A stretch of DNA of 8,336 bases from an uncultured Sphingomonas sp. (GTDB lineage Bacteria; Pseudomonadota; Alphaproteobacteria; Sphingomonadales; Sphingomonadaceae), in contig CAKTFL010000078.1 of the NCBI GenBank assembly GCA_934555855.1, forward strand, positions 1-8,336, given 5' to 3'. Every line of letters starts with the position of its first letter. Positions within the stretch are counted from its first letter, which is position 1. The position numbers and the translations under genes are program-made. Under the pieces are notes generated by a model that was not told where the DNA came from, ran no database searches, and saw only the letters and a program-made list of their open reading frames with translations. Below are positions 1 to 6,808 of the stretch, piece after piece.

Positions 1-139
1 GATCTCGCACGGCTATTCGGTGGCCCTGACCCTGGCCGATCCCGACGCGGCGACGGAGCGGACGGAGGTCGTGGCCCTGCCGCCGGGCTCGCTCGGGTCG
101 CGGCTGGAGCTGGCGTCGCTGATCGTGCGCGTGCGCTGA
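1..139 (+). CDS. 3' end of an unrecognised protein (partial)
   Basis: An open frame enters from the left edge (first full codon at 2-4) and stops at TGA 137-139, giving the last 45 residues of a protein. The peptide begins ISHGYSVALTLADPD and ends with ELASLIVRVR. Alternating hydrophobic residues suggest terminal beta strands. Codon use is GC-rich like the neighbours, with G or C at most third positions, which supports real coding. I do not recognise the family and no catalytic motif is visible in this fragment. An opposite-strand frame covers the same bases but has no family resemblance. The gene is followed by 108 nt of non-coding DNA before the UrcA gene. Confidence 0.5.
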   Translation, partial: ISHGYSVALTLADPDAATERTEVVALPPGSLGSRLELASLIVRVR

Positions 140-168
140 CTCTGGACGGACGCGTCGACGCCTTGCGC

Positions 169-197
169 TTGTGATCGCGCGAGGGTGATCCTACATT
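169..197 (+). promoter_or_regulatory. Possible sigma-70-type promoter for the UrcA gene
   Basis: TTGTGA (169-174) and TACATT (192-197) are separated by 17 nt and each matches the housekeeping consensus at 4 of 6 positions. They lie about 50 nt upstream of the UrcA start, in the only non-coding stretch before it. A 10-bp palindrome, GCGTCGACGC, sits just upstream at 152-161. This is pattern matching only, and in a GC-rich alphaproteobacterium such matches are weak evidence. Confidence 0.25.
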
Positions 198-247
198 GCT
201 GCGACCTGTTCGCCGGAGAGCGATGGGCAGCAGTGCAGGAGATGATG

Positions 248-577
248 ATGAAGATCGGTCTGGCAGCATGTGCCGCAATCCTGATGGCAACGCCCGCGCT
301 CGCCGCGCCGGGCTCGGATCCGTTCTCTGCCGACAGCGCCGTGCTTAACCTGCGCGGGATCAATCTCGCCAGTGTCGAGGGGCAGCAGCGCCTGGCGATC
401 CGCATGGATCAGGTGGCGAACGCGGTCTGCGGCCAAGGGATGAGCAGCATTCATCTGGCGCTCGGCGCGCAGGCGCGTGGATGCCGCGCCGATGTCATCG
501 CAGACATGCAGACCCGGATTGGCCAGGCGACGGCGGCGCGGGACACCGGGCGCGGGACCCAACTCGCCATGCGCTGA
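248..577 (+). CDS. UrcA family secreted protein
   Basis: A small exported protein of 109 residues. Residues 1-20 form a signal peptide (MKIG, a hydrophobic core, then cleavage near PALA-AP). The mature part matches the UrcA pattern: a strand plus L-x-S-x-E-G segment (NLRGINLASVEGQQRL, about 34-49), a helix leading to AVCG with Cys61, and a second Cys79 in the GCRAD segment, then a helix ending near residue 93. The two cysteines probably form a disulfide in the periplasm. The last 16 or so residues are a low-complexity tail. UrcA proteins are common in sphingomonads and relatives and have no known biochemical function. Three ATGs stand in a row at 242, 245 and 248. AGGAG at 237-241 abuts the first and is 6 nt from the third, so 248 is preferred. 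A strong hairpin follows 11 nt after the stop, suggesting a monocistronic unit. Confidence 0.86.
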   Translation: MKIGLAACAAILMATPALAAPGSDPFSADSAVLNLRGINLASVEGQQRLAIRMDQVANAVCGQGMSSIHLALGAQARGCRADVIADMQTRIGQATAARDTGRGTQLAMR

Positions 578-588
578 TCGCCTGGCGC

Positions 589-614
589 GAGCCGTCGGGT
601 GCCCCCGGCGGCTC
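589..614 (+). terminator. Terminator-like hairpin after the UrcA gene
   Basis: Arms 589-599 and 604-614 pair over 11 bp (ten Watson-Crick pairs and one G-U) around the 4-nt loop TGCC. It begins 11 nt after the UrcA stop. No T-run follows (CGTCAAATGG), so it is not a textbook intrinsic terminator. It could act as a weak or Rho-assisted terminator, a 3'-end stabiliser, or a structure in the leader of the downstream gene. Confidence 0.45.
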
Positions 615-637
615 CGTCAAATGGCGTATGGTCGCGC

Positions 638-649
638 GACCCGCGGGTC
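638..649. promoter_or_regulatory. 12-bp perfect palindrome in front of the metallohydrolase gene
   Basis: GACCCGCGGGTC reads identically on both strands. Its right end is 13 nt before the ATG at 663, where a ribosome binding site would be expected, and no clear Shine-Dalgarno sequence is present there. It could be an operator half-site pair for a dimeric repressor, or a short RNA fold limiting translation. Function is inferred from position alone. Confidence 0.3.
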
Positions 650-662
650 CTAGCTTCGCGAC

Positions 663-1592
663 ATGATGCGATCCTTTCCAGGACGCGGCCGTGGCCGCGC
701 TGGCGCCCTTTGCCGGTTGAGCGCGCTGGCCGCCGCTGCGCTATTCGCGATCGGTGCGGCCCCGGCCGGGGTCGGCCCGCCGTTCGCGCATTGGATCGAC
801 GGCACGACGGGGGAGCCCGAGACGCAGGTACAGGCCATCGATGCGGCCACTTTTGTCATCCGCCAGTCGGTGAAGACGAATTTCGAGGCGCCCTTCCTTT
901 ACCTGCTGTTCGGCCGCGACCGCGCGCTGTTGATCGACAGTGGCGCTGGCGGGCTCCGCATCCGTCCTACGGTGGACCGACTGATCGTCGCCTGGCGGGC
1001 GCAGCACGGCGGTCGGCCGATCCGCTTGATTGTCGCGCATTCGCATGGGCATGGCGACCATCATGCTGGCGATGGCGAGTTTCGCCATCGTCCCGATACG
1101 GAGGTGGTCGGGCTGGAGCCGGCGCAGGTCGCCGCCTTTTTCGGCATCGGCGACTGGCCCAGCGAAGTCGGCCGGTATGATCTGGGCGGGCGGGCGCTCG
1201 CGATCGTTCCGACGCCGGGCCACCAACCCGCGCACATCATGGTCTATGATGCCCGCACGCGGCTGATCTTTTCGGGCGACATGCTTTATCCGGGCCGGTT
1301 GTACGTTCCGCACGACCGGTTCGCCGTGTTTCGCGCGAGCGCGGACCGGCTGGCGGCTTTCGCCAGGAGCCACCCGGTCCGTGCCCTGCTTGGCGCTCAT
1401 ATCGAGATGACCCGCACGCCAGGGCAGGATTATCCCATGCAGGCCCCCGCGCATCCGGCCGAGCACGGTCTTGCGCTTCCGGCGTCCGCCATCGAAGAAC
1501 TGGATCGGGCCATGGCGACCGCGACGTCACCGCCCGTGATCGATCGCCATGCGGACTTCATCATCTATCCGGTCGCGCCGAATCCTGCCTAG
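663..1592 (+). CDS. Exported MBL-fold metallo-hydrolase
   Basis: A 309-residue metallo-beta-lactamase-fold hydrolase with a complete binuclear zinc site. The HxHxDH motif is H128, H130, D132 and H133. Further ligands are H187 (in PTPGHQPAH), D206 (in IFSGD) and H246 (in LLGAHIE). The N-terminus has an arginine-rich stretch, then a hydrophobic core (about 17-33) and a likely cleavage after APA35, so it is probably periplasmic or secreted. Cys17 does not sit in a convincing lipobox. The substrate cannot be named: the fold covers thioesterases of the glyoxalase II type, lactonases, lactamases and others, and the C-terminal 60 residues show no decisive motif. ATG 663 is followed by ATG 666, and neither has a good ribosome binding site. 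The stop overlaps the stop of the convergent propeller gene. Confidence 0.9.
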   Translation: MMRSFPGRGRGRAGALCRLSALAAAALFAIGAAPAGVGPPFAHWIDGTTGEPETQVQAIDAATFVIRQSVKTNFEAPFLYLLFGRDRALLIDSGAGGLRIRPTVDRLIVAWRAQHGGRPIRLIVAHSHGHGDHHAGDGEFRHRPDTEVVGLEPAQVAAFFGIGDWPSEVGRYDLGGRALAIVPTPGHQPAHIMVYDARTRLIFSGDMLYPGRLYVPHDRFAVFRASADRLAAFARSHPVRALLGAHIEMTRTPGQDYPMQAPAHPAEHGLALPASAIEELDRAMATATSPPVIDRHADFIIYPVAPNPA

Positions 1593-2527
1593 CTTCCGAT
1601 CCTGCCCGGCTTCTTCCACCATGACAGCGTGTGCGCGTCATGGGCCGTCGTCCACACGCCGGCGCGCGTATATCGCAGGGCTCCGCTGCCGGCCGCCTGG
1701 CCGACCCGAGCCTTGATGGCCAGGGAAGCGGGATCGATCACCACGAAGCTCTGGCCGGCGGTGGTGCGGAGCCAGATCTTGCCGCCGCCGGCGTCGATGT
1801 CGCCGTACTTCAGGGTCTCGTCCACCTTTACCCGGCCCGACACTTCCCCCGTCGTCGGATCGATCCGGGCGACCGTGCCGTCACCCTGCTCCTGGACCCA
1901 CACCGATCCTTCGCCCGCGACCAGGAAGCCGGGTTCGCGGCCGAGCGCTGTCCTGTGGATCACGCCGTTGGTGGCGGGGTCGATCTTCTGGAGGCTCTGG
2001 CGGGTGGCGCTGACCGCCCACAGCGATCCCATGCCGAAAGAGAGATAGCAGGTGCCCGGGTCGACCCGGACCGATGCCGCCACATGATCGGTGGCAGGGT
2101 CGATGCGGGCGACCGCACCGTCGGCGTCACTTGCCACCCAGATCGACCCGGCACCGGCGACGACGTTCAGCTCGCCTGCCGGATTGGCAATCCCTGTCGC
2201 AATGACTGCGGTGATCTTTGCGGTCTTGAGGTCGATGCGGTTGACGGTGCGCTCCTTGCAATCGGCCACCCAAAGCGACCGGAACGCGACCGCCATGGCG
2301 CCGCAGGGATGGGCCATGGCGACTTCAGCACGCTTGCCCTGACGGGACCAGCGCTCAACGCGGCCCACATTGGTGGCCCACACGGCGTTGCCGTCGACGG
2401 CGAGGAAGTCGGCAAAGCCCGGCACGGCTAGCACCTGTTCGCGGGGAGCGGCCGCCCATGCCGGAGCCGGTGCCGGTGTCAGGATCATGCAATTCGCGAT
2501 CGCAGCGGCGGCCCACCTTTTCGTCAT
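1589..2527 (-). CDS. Secreted seven-bladed beta-propeller (YncE/Vgb-like)
   Basis: A 312-residue secreted repeat protein. Residues 1-26 form a signal peptide (MTKRW, hydrophobic stretch, AWAA cleavage region). The rest is a beta-propeller of the YVTN/virginiamycin-B-lyase-like type. Seven 'G-x-[ILV]-W'-like strands carry Trp at 50, 86, 130, 170, 210, 252 and 292, spaced about 36-44 residues. Most are followed by a 'V-x-R/K-I-D-P-x-T' strand, for example VARIDPATD and VARIDPTTG. These proteins usually act as ligand- or protein-binding scaffolds in the periplasm. A lyase activity is not supported by anything visible. Cys75 and Cys90 could form a disulfide. ATG 2527 is chosen because AAAGGGG lies about 6 nt upstream and the signal peptide starts there. 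The frame stays open to 2602 but that extension has no secretion signal. It converges with the metallohydrolase gene. Confidence 0.88.
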   Translation of the reverse strand: MTKRWAAAAIANCMILTPAPAPAWAAAPREQVLAVPGFADFLAVDGNAVWATNVGRVERWSRQGKRAEVAMAHPCGAMAVAFRSLWVADCKERTVNRIDLKTAKITAVIATGIANPAGELNVVAGAGSIWVASDADGAVARIDPATDHVAASVRVDPGTCYLSFGMGSLWAVSATRQSLQKIDPATNGVIHRTALGREPGFLVAGEGSVWVQEQGDGTVARIDPTTGEVSGRVKVDETLKYGDIDAGGGKIWLRTTAGQSFVVIDPASLAIKARVGQAAGSGALRYTRAGVWTTAHDAHTLSWWKKPGRIGS

Positions 2528-2612
2528 CAATACCCCTTTCAAACCGACACTCTCTTTAGATGGGCAATCCCGTATCGATCGCCGGCGCCACGTCCCTCGC
2601 ATTCCGTCCCGA

Positions 2613-2765
2613 TCAGGCAGCCGCCTCGACCAGCGCCGTCGTCAGCAATGTGGCAAGGACGAGCGACGGGCCGCTGTTGAGCCAGGCGGCGGGCTCCATG
2701 GCCCAGAACATCAGGATGGCTGCGACCATGACCGGCTGCACATAGCTCGACATGATCTTCTTCAT
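2613..2765 (-). CDS. Possible small membrane protein (50 residues)
   Basis: A short frame starts at ATG 2765 with CAGGA about 5 nt upstream, and its N-terminus MKKIMSSYVQ is positively charged. Two hydrophobic stretches follow: residues about 10-22 (PVMVAAILMFWAM) and about 31-46 (SLVLATLLTTALVEAA), separated by PAAWLNSG. This looks like a helical hairpin in the inner membrane. It lies 94 nt downstream of the sulfotransferase stop and 85 nt upstream of the propeller gene, all on the same strand. I do not recognise a family. The pattern loosely recalls the N-terminal membrane segments of larger enzymes such as sterol desaturases, so it could be a remnant. The bases after its stop do not continue in an obvious membrane-protein frame. 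Confidence 0.4.
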   Translation of the reverse strand: MKKIMSSYVQPVMVAAILMFWAMEPAAWLNSGPSLVLATLLTTALVEAAA

Positions 2766-2859
2766 GGCATCCTGCCCGGCAATCCAGCGTGGAACGGGCC
2801 GACGATAAGGCGGCGGCATCCGGATCGCAGGTGTGCGAATGACGTACCGTGGCTAAAGG

Positions 2860-4443
2860 CTATTCGACCCTGATCCCGTGGTGGATGAGGAACTCGCGCG
2901 CCGGTGCCAGCGCATCGGCGTGGCGCCGCCAGCGATCCACCGCGTCGCGGTAGAGCGGGCGTCGGACCTGCGCGGCACTGGGCGTCGAGACCGGGGCGGC
3001 ATTGGCGTGGAACTCGAGGCAGGCGTCCGACCAGCTCAGTCCGCAATGCTCGAGAAGGCGGCGGGTCTCCCCCTCCTGGTCGGCGACCAGCGATTCGTAG
3101 CCGAGTTCCAGGACCCGGCCCGGCAGGACCTCGCGCCACACGCCCATCAGTCGATCGAAACGGTGGTAGTAGGCGGCGGTGTCGAGCAGATCGTAGCTGT
3201 AATCGTAATAGCGCGAGCCGATCGCGAACAGATTGCGGAAATTGGCGAGGACGGTGTCCATGGGGTTGCGGCGAAGGCATATGATGGCGGCGTTGGGCAG
3301 CGCGCGGGCGATCAGCCCGACATACAGGAAATTCCCGGGAAACTTGTCGATAAAGCGGCCCTTCCTGCCGGCCACGTGCGACGCGGCGCGGGCTAGGTAA
3401 TCGCGTCCGATCGCGCCGGGATCCACGCTTGCGGCGGCGGCGACCGTCTCGGGATCGAGCACGGTGCGGCTGCGCGTACCGGCGGCGGCTTTGACCGCCA
3501 GCGCCATCGCCTGCAACTCCCCCGCGCTTTCCACGCCGGGATGCGAGGAAAGGATGCGGTCGACCAGCGTGGTGCCGGTGCGCGGCATCCCGACGATGAA
3601 GATGGGCGCGGCGGGCGGCGGGTCGGACACTGCCGCCCCGGCGAGCCGCGGCCAGCAGGACTCGACCGCATCGAACGTCGCTGCGTCGTCCTCGAAACGA
3701 TAGGGCAGCGTGGCGCGATGCTCGGCATTGGCCTGGGCAAGCATGGCGAAGGCAGCGAAAGGATCGGCAAGGTCGTCGAGTTCCTTGGCGAGCGCATAGC
3801 CCAGCAGCAGCCGGTCGCGTGGTGATCGCGCCGCCTTGCGCGTGGCCGAAAGCCGATCGACATGGTTGCGCTGCGGCGTCTGACGGCGGAGGCCGGCGAG
3901 CAGGTGGTGCGCGCGCGCGTCCTCGGGCGACAGCGCGATCAGCGTCTCCAGCTCCTGCTCCGCCGCCTCCTGCCGCCCGACAAAGCTCAACGCGGCCGCC
4001 TGATTATAGCGAAAGGCGGTGTTCTCCGGGGCCAGCCGGACGGCTACGGCGAAATGTGGGAGGGAGGCTGCGTGATCGCCCAGCCGCGCGTAGACGCAGC
4101 CCATCGTGTCGCGGCCCAGCGCGTCCTCCGGCGGCGATGCTTCGGCTGCGCGGAGTGCCCGGGCCGCTTCCTCGTCGCGGCGCACCAGCGTGTAGAGGCG
4201 GGCAAGCTGGGCATGATATTCGCCCCGTCCGTCGTGCTCGACCGCCTGCTCGATTAGCTCGATGCCTTGTGTCACTTTGCCCATCATGGCGGCACAGATG
4301 CCGGCGAGGAAATGAGCTTCGGCAGCGCGCGGCGCCTCGTTGCGCCAGCGGGTCGCGGCCGCCAAGGCGGCGCCGATCTCGCCGCGGGCGAGCGCCGCGC
4401 GAATGGCGGCGCCGCGGGCAGGGGGGTGTCGCAGAAGGTCCAA
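2860..4443 (-). CDS. TPR-repeat sulfotransferase
   Basis: A 527-residue two-part protein. Residues about 10-190 are tetratricopeptide repeats (for example 'AEAHFLAGICAAMMGKVTQG' and 'LGDHAASLPHFAVAVRLAPE'), likely a docking surface. Residues about 278-525 are a PAPS-dependent sulfotransferase domain of the Sulfotransferase_3 type. The 5'-phosphosulfate loop is PIFIVGMPRTGTTLV (280-294), the 3'-phosphate segment is ICLRRNPMDTVLANF (388-402), and the late VSTPSAAQVRRPLY segment (485-498) is typical of bacterial TPR-sulfotransferases. No signal peptide or membrane segment is seen, so it is probably cytoplasmic. The acceptor is unknown. The start is TTG, with GGAG 7 nt upstream. An in-frame TAG six codons upstream and no other start codon before Met53 make TTG the only good choice. 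It lies 15 nt after the response regulator, as the last clear gene of the unit. Confidence 0.93.
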   Translation of the reverse strand: MDLLRHPPARGAAIRAALARGEIGAALAAATRWRNEAPRAAEAHFLAGICAAMMGKVTQGIELIEQAVEHDGRGEYHAQLARLYTLVRRDEEAARALRAAEASPPEDALGRDTMGCVYARLGDHAASLPHFAVAVRLAPENTAFRYNQAAALSFVGRQEAAEQELETLIALSPEDARAHHLLAGLRRQTPQRNHVDRLSATRKAARSPRDRLLLGYALAKELDDLADPFAAFAMLAQANAEHRATLPYRFEDDAATFDAVESCWPRLAGAAVSDPPPAAPIFIVGMPRTGTTLVDRILSSHPGVESAGELQAMALAVKAAAGTRSRTVLDPETVAAAASVDPGAIGRDYLARAASHVAGRKGRFIDKFPGNFLYVGLIARALPNAAIICLRRNPMDTVLANFRNLFAIGSRYYDYSYDLLDTAAYYHRFDRLMGVWREVLPGRVLELGYESLVADQEGETRRLLEHCGLSWSDACLEFHANAAPVSTPSAAQVRRPLYRDAVDRWRRHADALAPAREFLIHHGIRVE

Positions 4444-4458
4444 TCGCCTGCTCCAGCG

Positions 4459-5388
4459 CTAACGTGTCAGGGTGGTGACCGCGATCGCGGTGGCCGAGGC
4501 GCGGTTTTCCACCCCCATCTTCTCGAAGATCTGCTCAAGATGCTTGTTCACCGTGCGCGGGCTGATGTGCAGGATCTCGCTCACCTCGCGATTCTGCTTG
4601 CCGCGGCTGATCCAGAGCAGCACCTCCGCCTCGCGCGAGGTCAGCCCGTGCTGTGCCGCGAGGATGGTCCGTTCCTCGCCCTCGTGCCGCTCGGACAGCC
4701 GGAACACCCATTGGTCGGCCGCGGTGCAGCGCAGGAAGCCTGCCTCCAGCGTGCGCTCGCCGTCGCCCACGGTGATGCGCGCACCGGGGGCGGGGGCGCT
4801 CGCCTGAAGCCGTTTAAGCGATGTCAGAAAGGGTTCGGGCAGGGTCCCGGAGGCGGAAGGCCAGCCGGGAAACAGCCGTTCCAGCATCTCGCTCGCCGCG
4901 GGGGTCAGCCAGTGCAGCTCGCCCGCACGGTCCACGGCCAGAGCCGGCCGGCCGCTCATGTCGAGCGCCAGCTGGCTGCCATGCGTGACGCGGGCCGTGG
5001 CGAGGTGGACGCGGATGCGTGCCAGCAGCTCGTCAATCACGATCGGCTTGCTGACGAAATCGACGCCACCGGCATTGAGCCCGCGCACCACCTGCTCCGT
5101 TTCGGTCAATCCGGTCATGAAGATGATCGGCAGGTGCTGGAAGGCGGGATTTGCCTTGATCCGCAGGGTCGTCTCGAAGCCGTCGAGCTGGGGCATTACC
5201 GCGTCCATCAGGATCAGGTCGGGAGTCACGTTCCTCAGCAGGTCGAGAGCGGCGAGGCCGTCGATCGCGATCAGCACGCTCATGCCCGCGCCCTCCAGCG
5301 TGCTGGTAAGGAAGCGCAGCGCCTCGGGCGTGTCGTCGACGACCCGGATGACCGGCCGGGGCGCATCGGCGGGATCAGTGCGTCGCAT
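4459..5388 (-). CDS. Response regulator, REC / PAS-like / LuxR-type HTH
   Basis: A 309-residue transcriptional regulator. Residues about 13-130 are a receiver domain with acidic pair D18/D19, phospho-acceptor D62 (in LILMDAVMP), T92 and K114 (in FVSKP). Residues about 138-232 look PAS-like (PALAVDRAGELHWLTPAASE and following), an unusual insertion between receiver and output. Residues about 246-306 are a LuxR/GerE helix-turn-helix (LTSREAEVLLWISRGKQNREVSEIL, then SPRTVNKHLEQIFEKMGV; quoted here in pieces). It should bind DNA as a dimer when phosphorylated. The partner is almost certainly the hybrid kinase encoded just upstream, whose 3' end overlaps this gene by 14 nt. The start ATG 5388 has only a weak purine-rich upstream sequence, consistent with coupled translation. 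Target promoters are unknown; the adjoining allophanate hydrolase unit is the natural candidate. Confidence 0.95.
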   Translation of the reverse strand: MRRTDPADAPRPVIRVVDDTPEALRFLTSTLEGAGMSVLIAIDGLAALDLLRNVTPDLILMDAVMPQLDGFETTLRIKANPAFQHLPIIFMTGLTETEQVVRGLNAGGVDFVSKPIVIDELLARIRVHLATARVTHGSQLALDMSGRPALAVDRAGELHWLTPAASEMLERLFPGWPSASGTLPEPFLTSLKRLQASAPAPGARITVGDGERTLEAGFLRCTAADQWVFRLSERHEGEERTILAAQHGLTSREAEVLLWISRGKQNREVSEILHISPRTVNKHLEQIFEKMGVENRASATAIAVTTLTR

Positions 5389-6799
5389 CGTCGATCGTCT
5401 TCAACAGCGAGCGCAGATCGAAGTCGGCCAGATGGTTCCGGAGCACCGCCACGAGAGGGCTGGCGGCGGGAACGGCGTGCAGGATGTCATCCAGCGCGTT
5501 CTCGATCCCGCGAACATGGCCGACCTTGGCGAGCGCGCGGACCTGATCGAGCAACGGCGCGGCTTCCCGTGGCAGGGAGGTCGCCTGCGGCAGGGGCTCC
5601 TGGGGGGCGACGACCTCCGCCTCTTCCCAGTGCAGGTCGAGCTGGGTGCCGATCAGCGCGACCAGCGTGTCAAGCTCGACCGGCTTGGTGACGAAGGCGT
5701 CGTGGCTGCTGCGCCCGTCGCCCCCGGCGCGGAACTCATGAGCATCGGCCGAGACCATCACGATGCGGAGGCCCGCGCCATGGGTGGCGCGAAGCCGCTC
5801 GGCGACCCTCCAGCCGCTCATCCCCGGCATCTGGATATCGAGCAGGACGATATCGGCCGGGCTGCGCGCGGCGAGCGCCATGCCATCCTCGCCGTTCGCC
5901 GCCGCAAGGACCACGAAGCCGAGCCCGCCCAGCAATGACTGGAGGATGGCGCGCTGCGACGGATCGTCGTCGATCACGAGCACGGTGCGCCGCGATCCCC
6001 GATAGCCCGTGATGCGCGAGCCCGGCCCGACCGCCCGTGCCGGGAAGACAGGGGCGGGCAGCATGGCCCTGAACCGGAACGTGCTTCCGACACCGGGCGT
6101 GCTGGTCACGGCGATATCCCCGCCGAGCACGCGGGCGAGCACGCGCGTGATCGCCAGGCCGAGCCCGATCCCGGGCTGAAGCTGCGCCTCAGCGGAACTG
6201 CCGCGATCAAAGGGCTCGAATACGCGCTCCAGATCGTCCGGCGAGATGCCGACGCCGGTATCGCTGACCTCGATATCGGCGACCTGGCTGCGGTAGCGGA
6301 CGGTGACGGCGACATGTCCGGCCTGTGTATATTTGATCGCGTTGGAGACGAGGTTGATCAGGATCTGCCGCAACCGCTTCTCGTCCGCCTTGACCTGATC
6401 GGGCAGGCGGTCCCTTATGTCCAGCGTCAGTGCAAGGCCCTTGGCCGCCGCCTGCATCCGGAACATGTCGACCACGTGCTGGAGCAGCCCGCGAACGTCA
6501 ACAAGGTCCTGCCGGATCGTCAGCACGCCGCTCTCGATCCGCGAGATTTCCAGCAGCCCTTCGACCAGGTTCGTGACATGCTCGGCGGAGCGGCGGATGA
6601 TGGTTCCGGCCTCCGCGCCCGAGATGCTGTGGTCACGCTCCAGCAGCTGCGCGTAGCCGTAGATCACGTTCAACGGCGAGCGGATCTCGTGACTGACGGC
6701 GACGAGATAGCGCGTCTTTGCCTCGTTCGCGGCCTCCGCCGACGCCTTGGCGCGTTCGAGCGCGGCCAGGGCTGCCACTTGGGCCTCGTCCGCTGTCAC
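5375..6799 (-). CDS. Soluble hybrid histidine kinase with C-terminal receiver
   Basis: A 474-residue cytoplasmic kinase. Residues 1-30 are an alanine/glutamate-rich coiled coil. The dimerisation/phosphoacceptor domain follows with H37 (VSHEIRSPLN). The ATPase domain has the N-box around N153 (NLVSNAIKYT), G1 box D180-TGVG and G2 box GIGLGLA (210-216). The receiver (about 272-388) has D277-D279, phospho-acceptor D321 (LLDIQMPGMSGW), S350 and K372. A C-terminal helical extension (about 405-470) has no function I can name. There is no membrane segment and no recognisable sensor domain. Start GTG 6799 overlaps the allophanate hydrolase stop as GTGA, with a G-rich run at 6803-6808. A second GTG at 6778 has GAGG 5 nt before it and is an alternative that would remove seven residues. 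The frame is open further upstream to 7663, but that part is antiphase to atzF and is not coding. Confidence 0.95.
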   Translation of the reverse strand: MTADEAQVAALAALERAKASAEAANEAKTRYLVAVSHEIRSPLNVIYGYAQLLERDHSISGAEAGTIIRRSAEHVTNLVEGLLEISRIESGVLTIRQDLVDVRGLLQHVVDMFRMQAAAKGLALTLDIRDRLPDQVKADEKRLRQILINLVSNAIKYTQAGHVAVTVRYRSQVADIEVSDTGVGISPDDLERVFEPFDRGSSAEAQLQPGIGLGLAITRVLARVLGGDIAVTSTPGVGSTFRFRAMLPAPVFPARAVGPGSRITGYRGSRRTVLVIDDDPSQRAILQSLLGGLGFVVLAAANGEDGMALAARSPADIVLLDIQMPGMSGWRVAERLRATHGAGLRIVMVSADAHEFRAGGDGRSSHDAFVTKPVELDTLVALIGTQLDLHWEEAEVVAPQEPLPQATSLPREAAPLLDQVRALAKVGHVRGIENALDDILHAVPAASPLVAVLRNHLADFDLRSLLKTIDDATH

Positions 6800-6808
6800 G
6801 ATCCCCCC
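6796..6808 (-). promoter_or_regulatory. GTGA stop/start overlap with G-rich ribosome site
   Basis: The atzF stop TGA (6798-6796) and the kinase start GTG (6799-6797) share GTGA. A run of six G on the minus strand (6808-6803) ends 3 nt before the GTG. Such overlaps usually mean that ribosomes ending one gene re-initiate on the next, which ties the amounts of the two proteins together. Confidence 0.6.

Noticed and set aside
13..405. 130-residue minus-strand frame at the left end
   Set aside because: It is antisense to the unrecognised gene tail and to the UrcA gene. It has no family resemblance, and the UrcA frame has a signal peptide, a ribosome site and conserved cysteines.
2528..2602. N-terminal extension of the propeller gene to 2602
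   Set aside because: It would bury the signal peptide behind 25 charged residues, and ATG 2527 has a strong ribosome site.
2766..2859. Terminator or promoter between the sulfotransferase and the small membrane frame
   Set aside because: I found no stable hairpin with a T-run and no convincing promoter pair on either strand.
4478..4491. Palindrome ACCGCGATCGCGGT, with the 12-bp core CCGCGATCGCGG repeated at 7008-7019
   Set aside because: Both copies lie inside coding sequence and encode Ala-Ile-Ala-Val with preferred codons, so codon use explains them better than a binding site.
4267..5691. 474-residue plus-strand frame opposite the regulator and kinase
   Set aside because: It is a shadow of the high-GC coding strand. 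The sequence is low-complexity and rich in Arg, Gly and Ala, with no domain, while the opposite strand encodes complete receiver and helix-turn-helix motifs.
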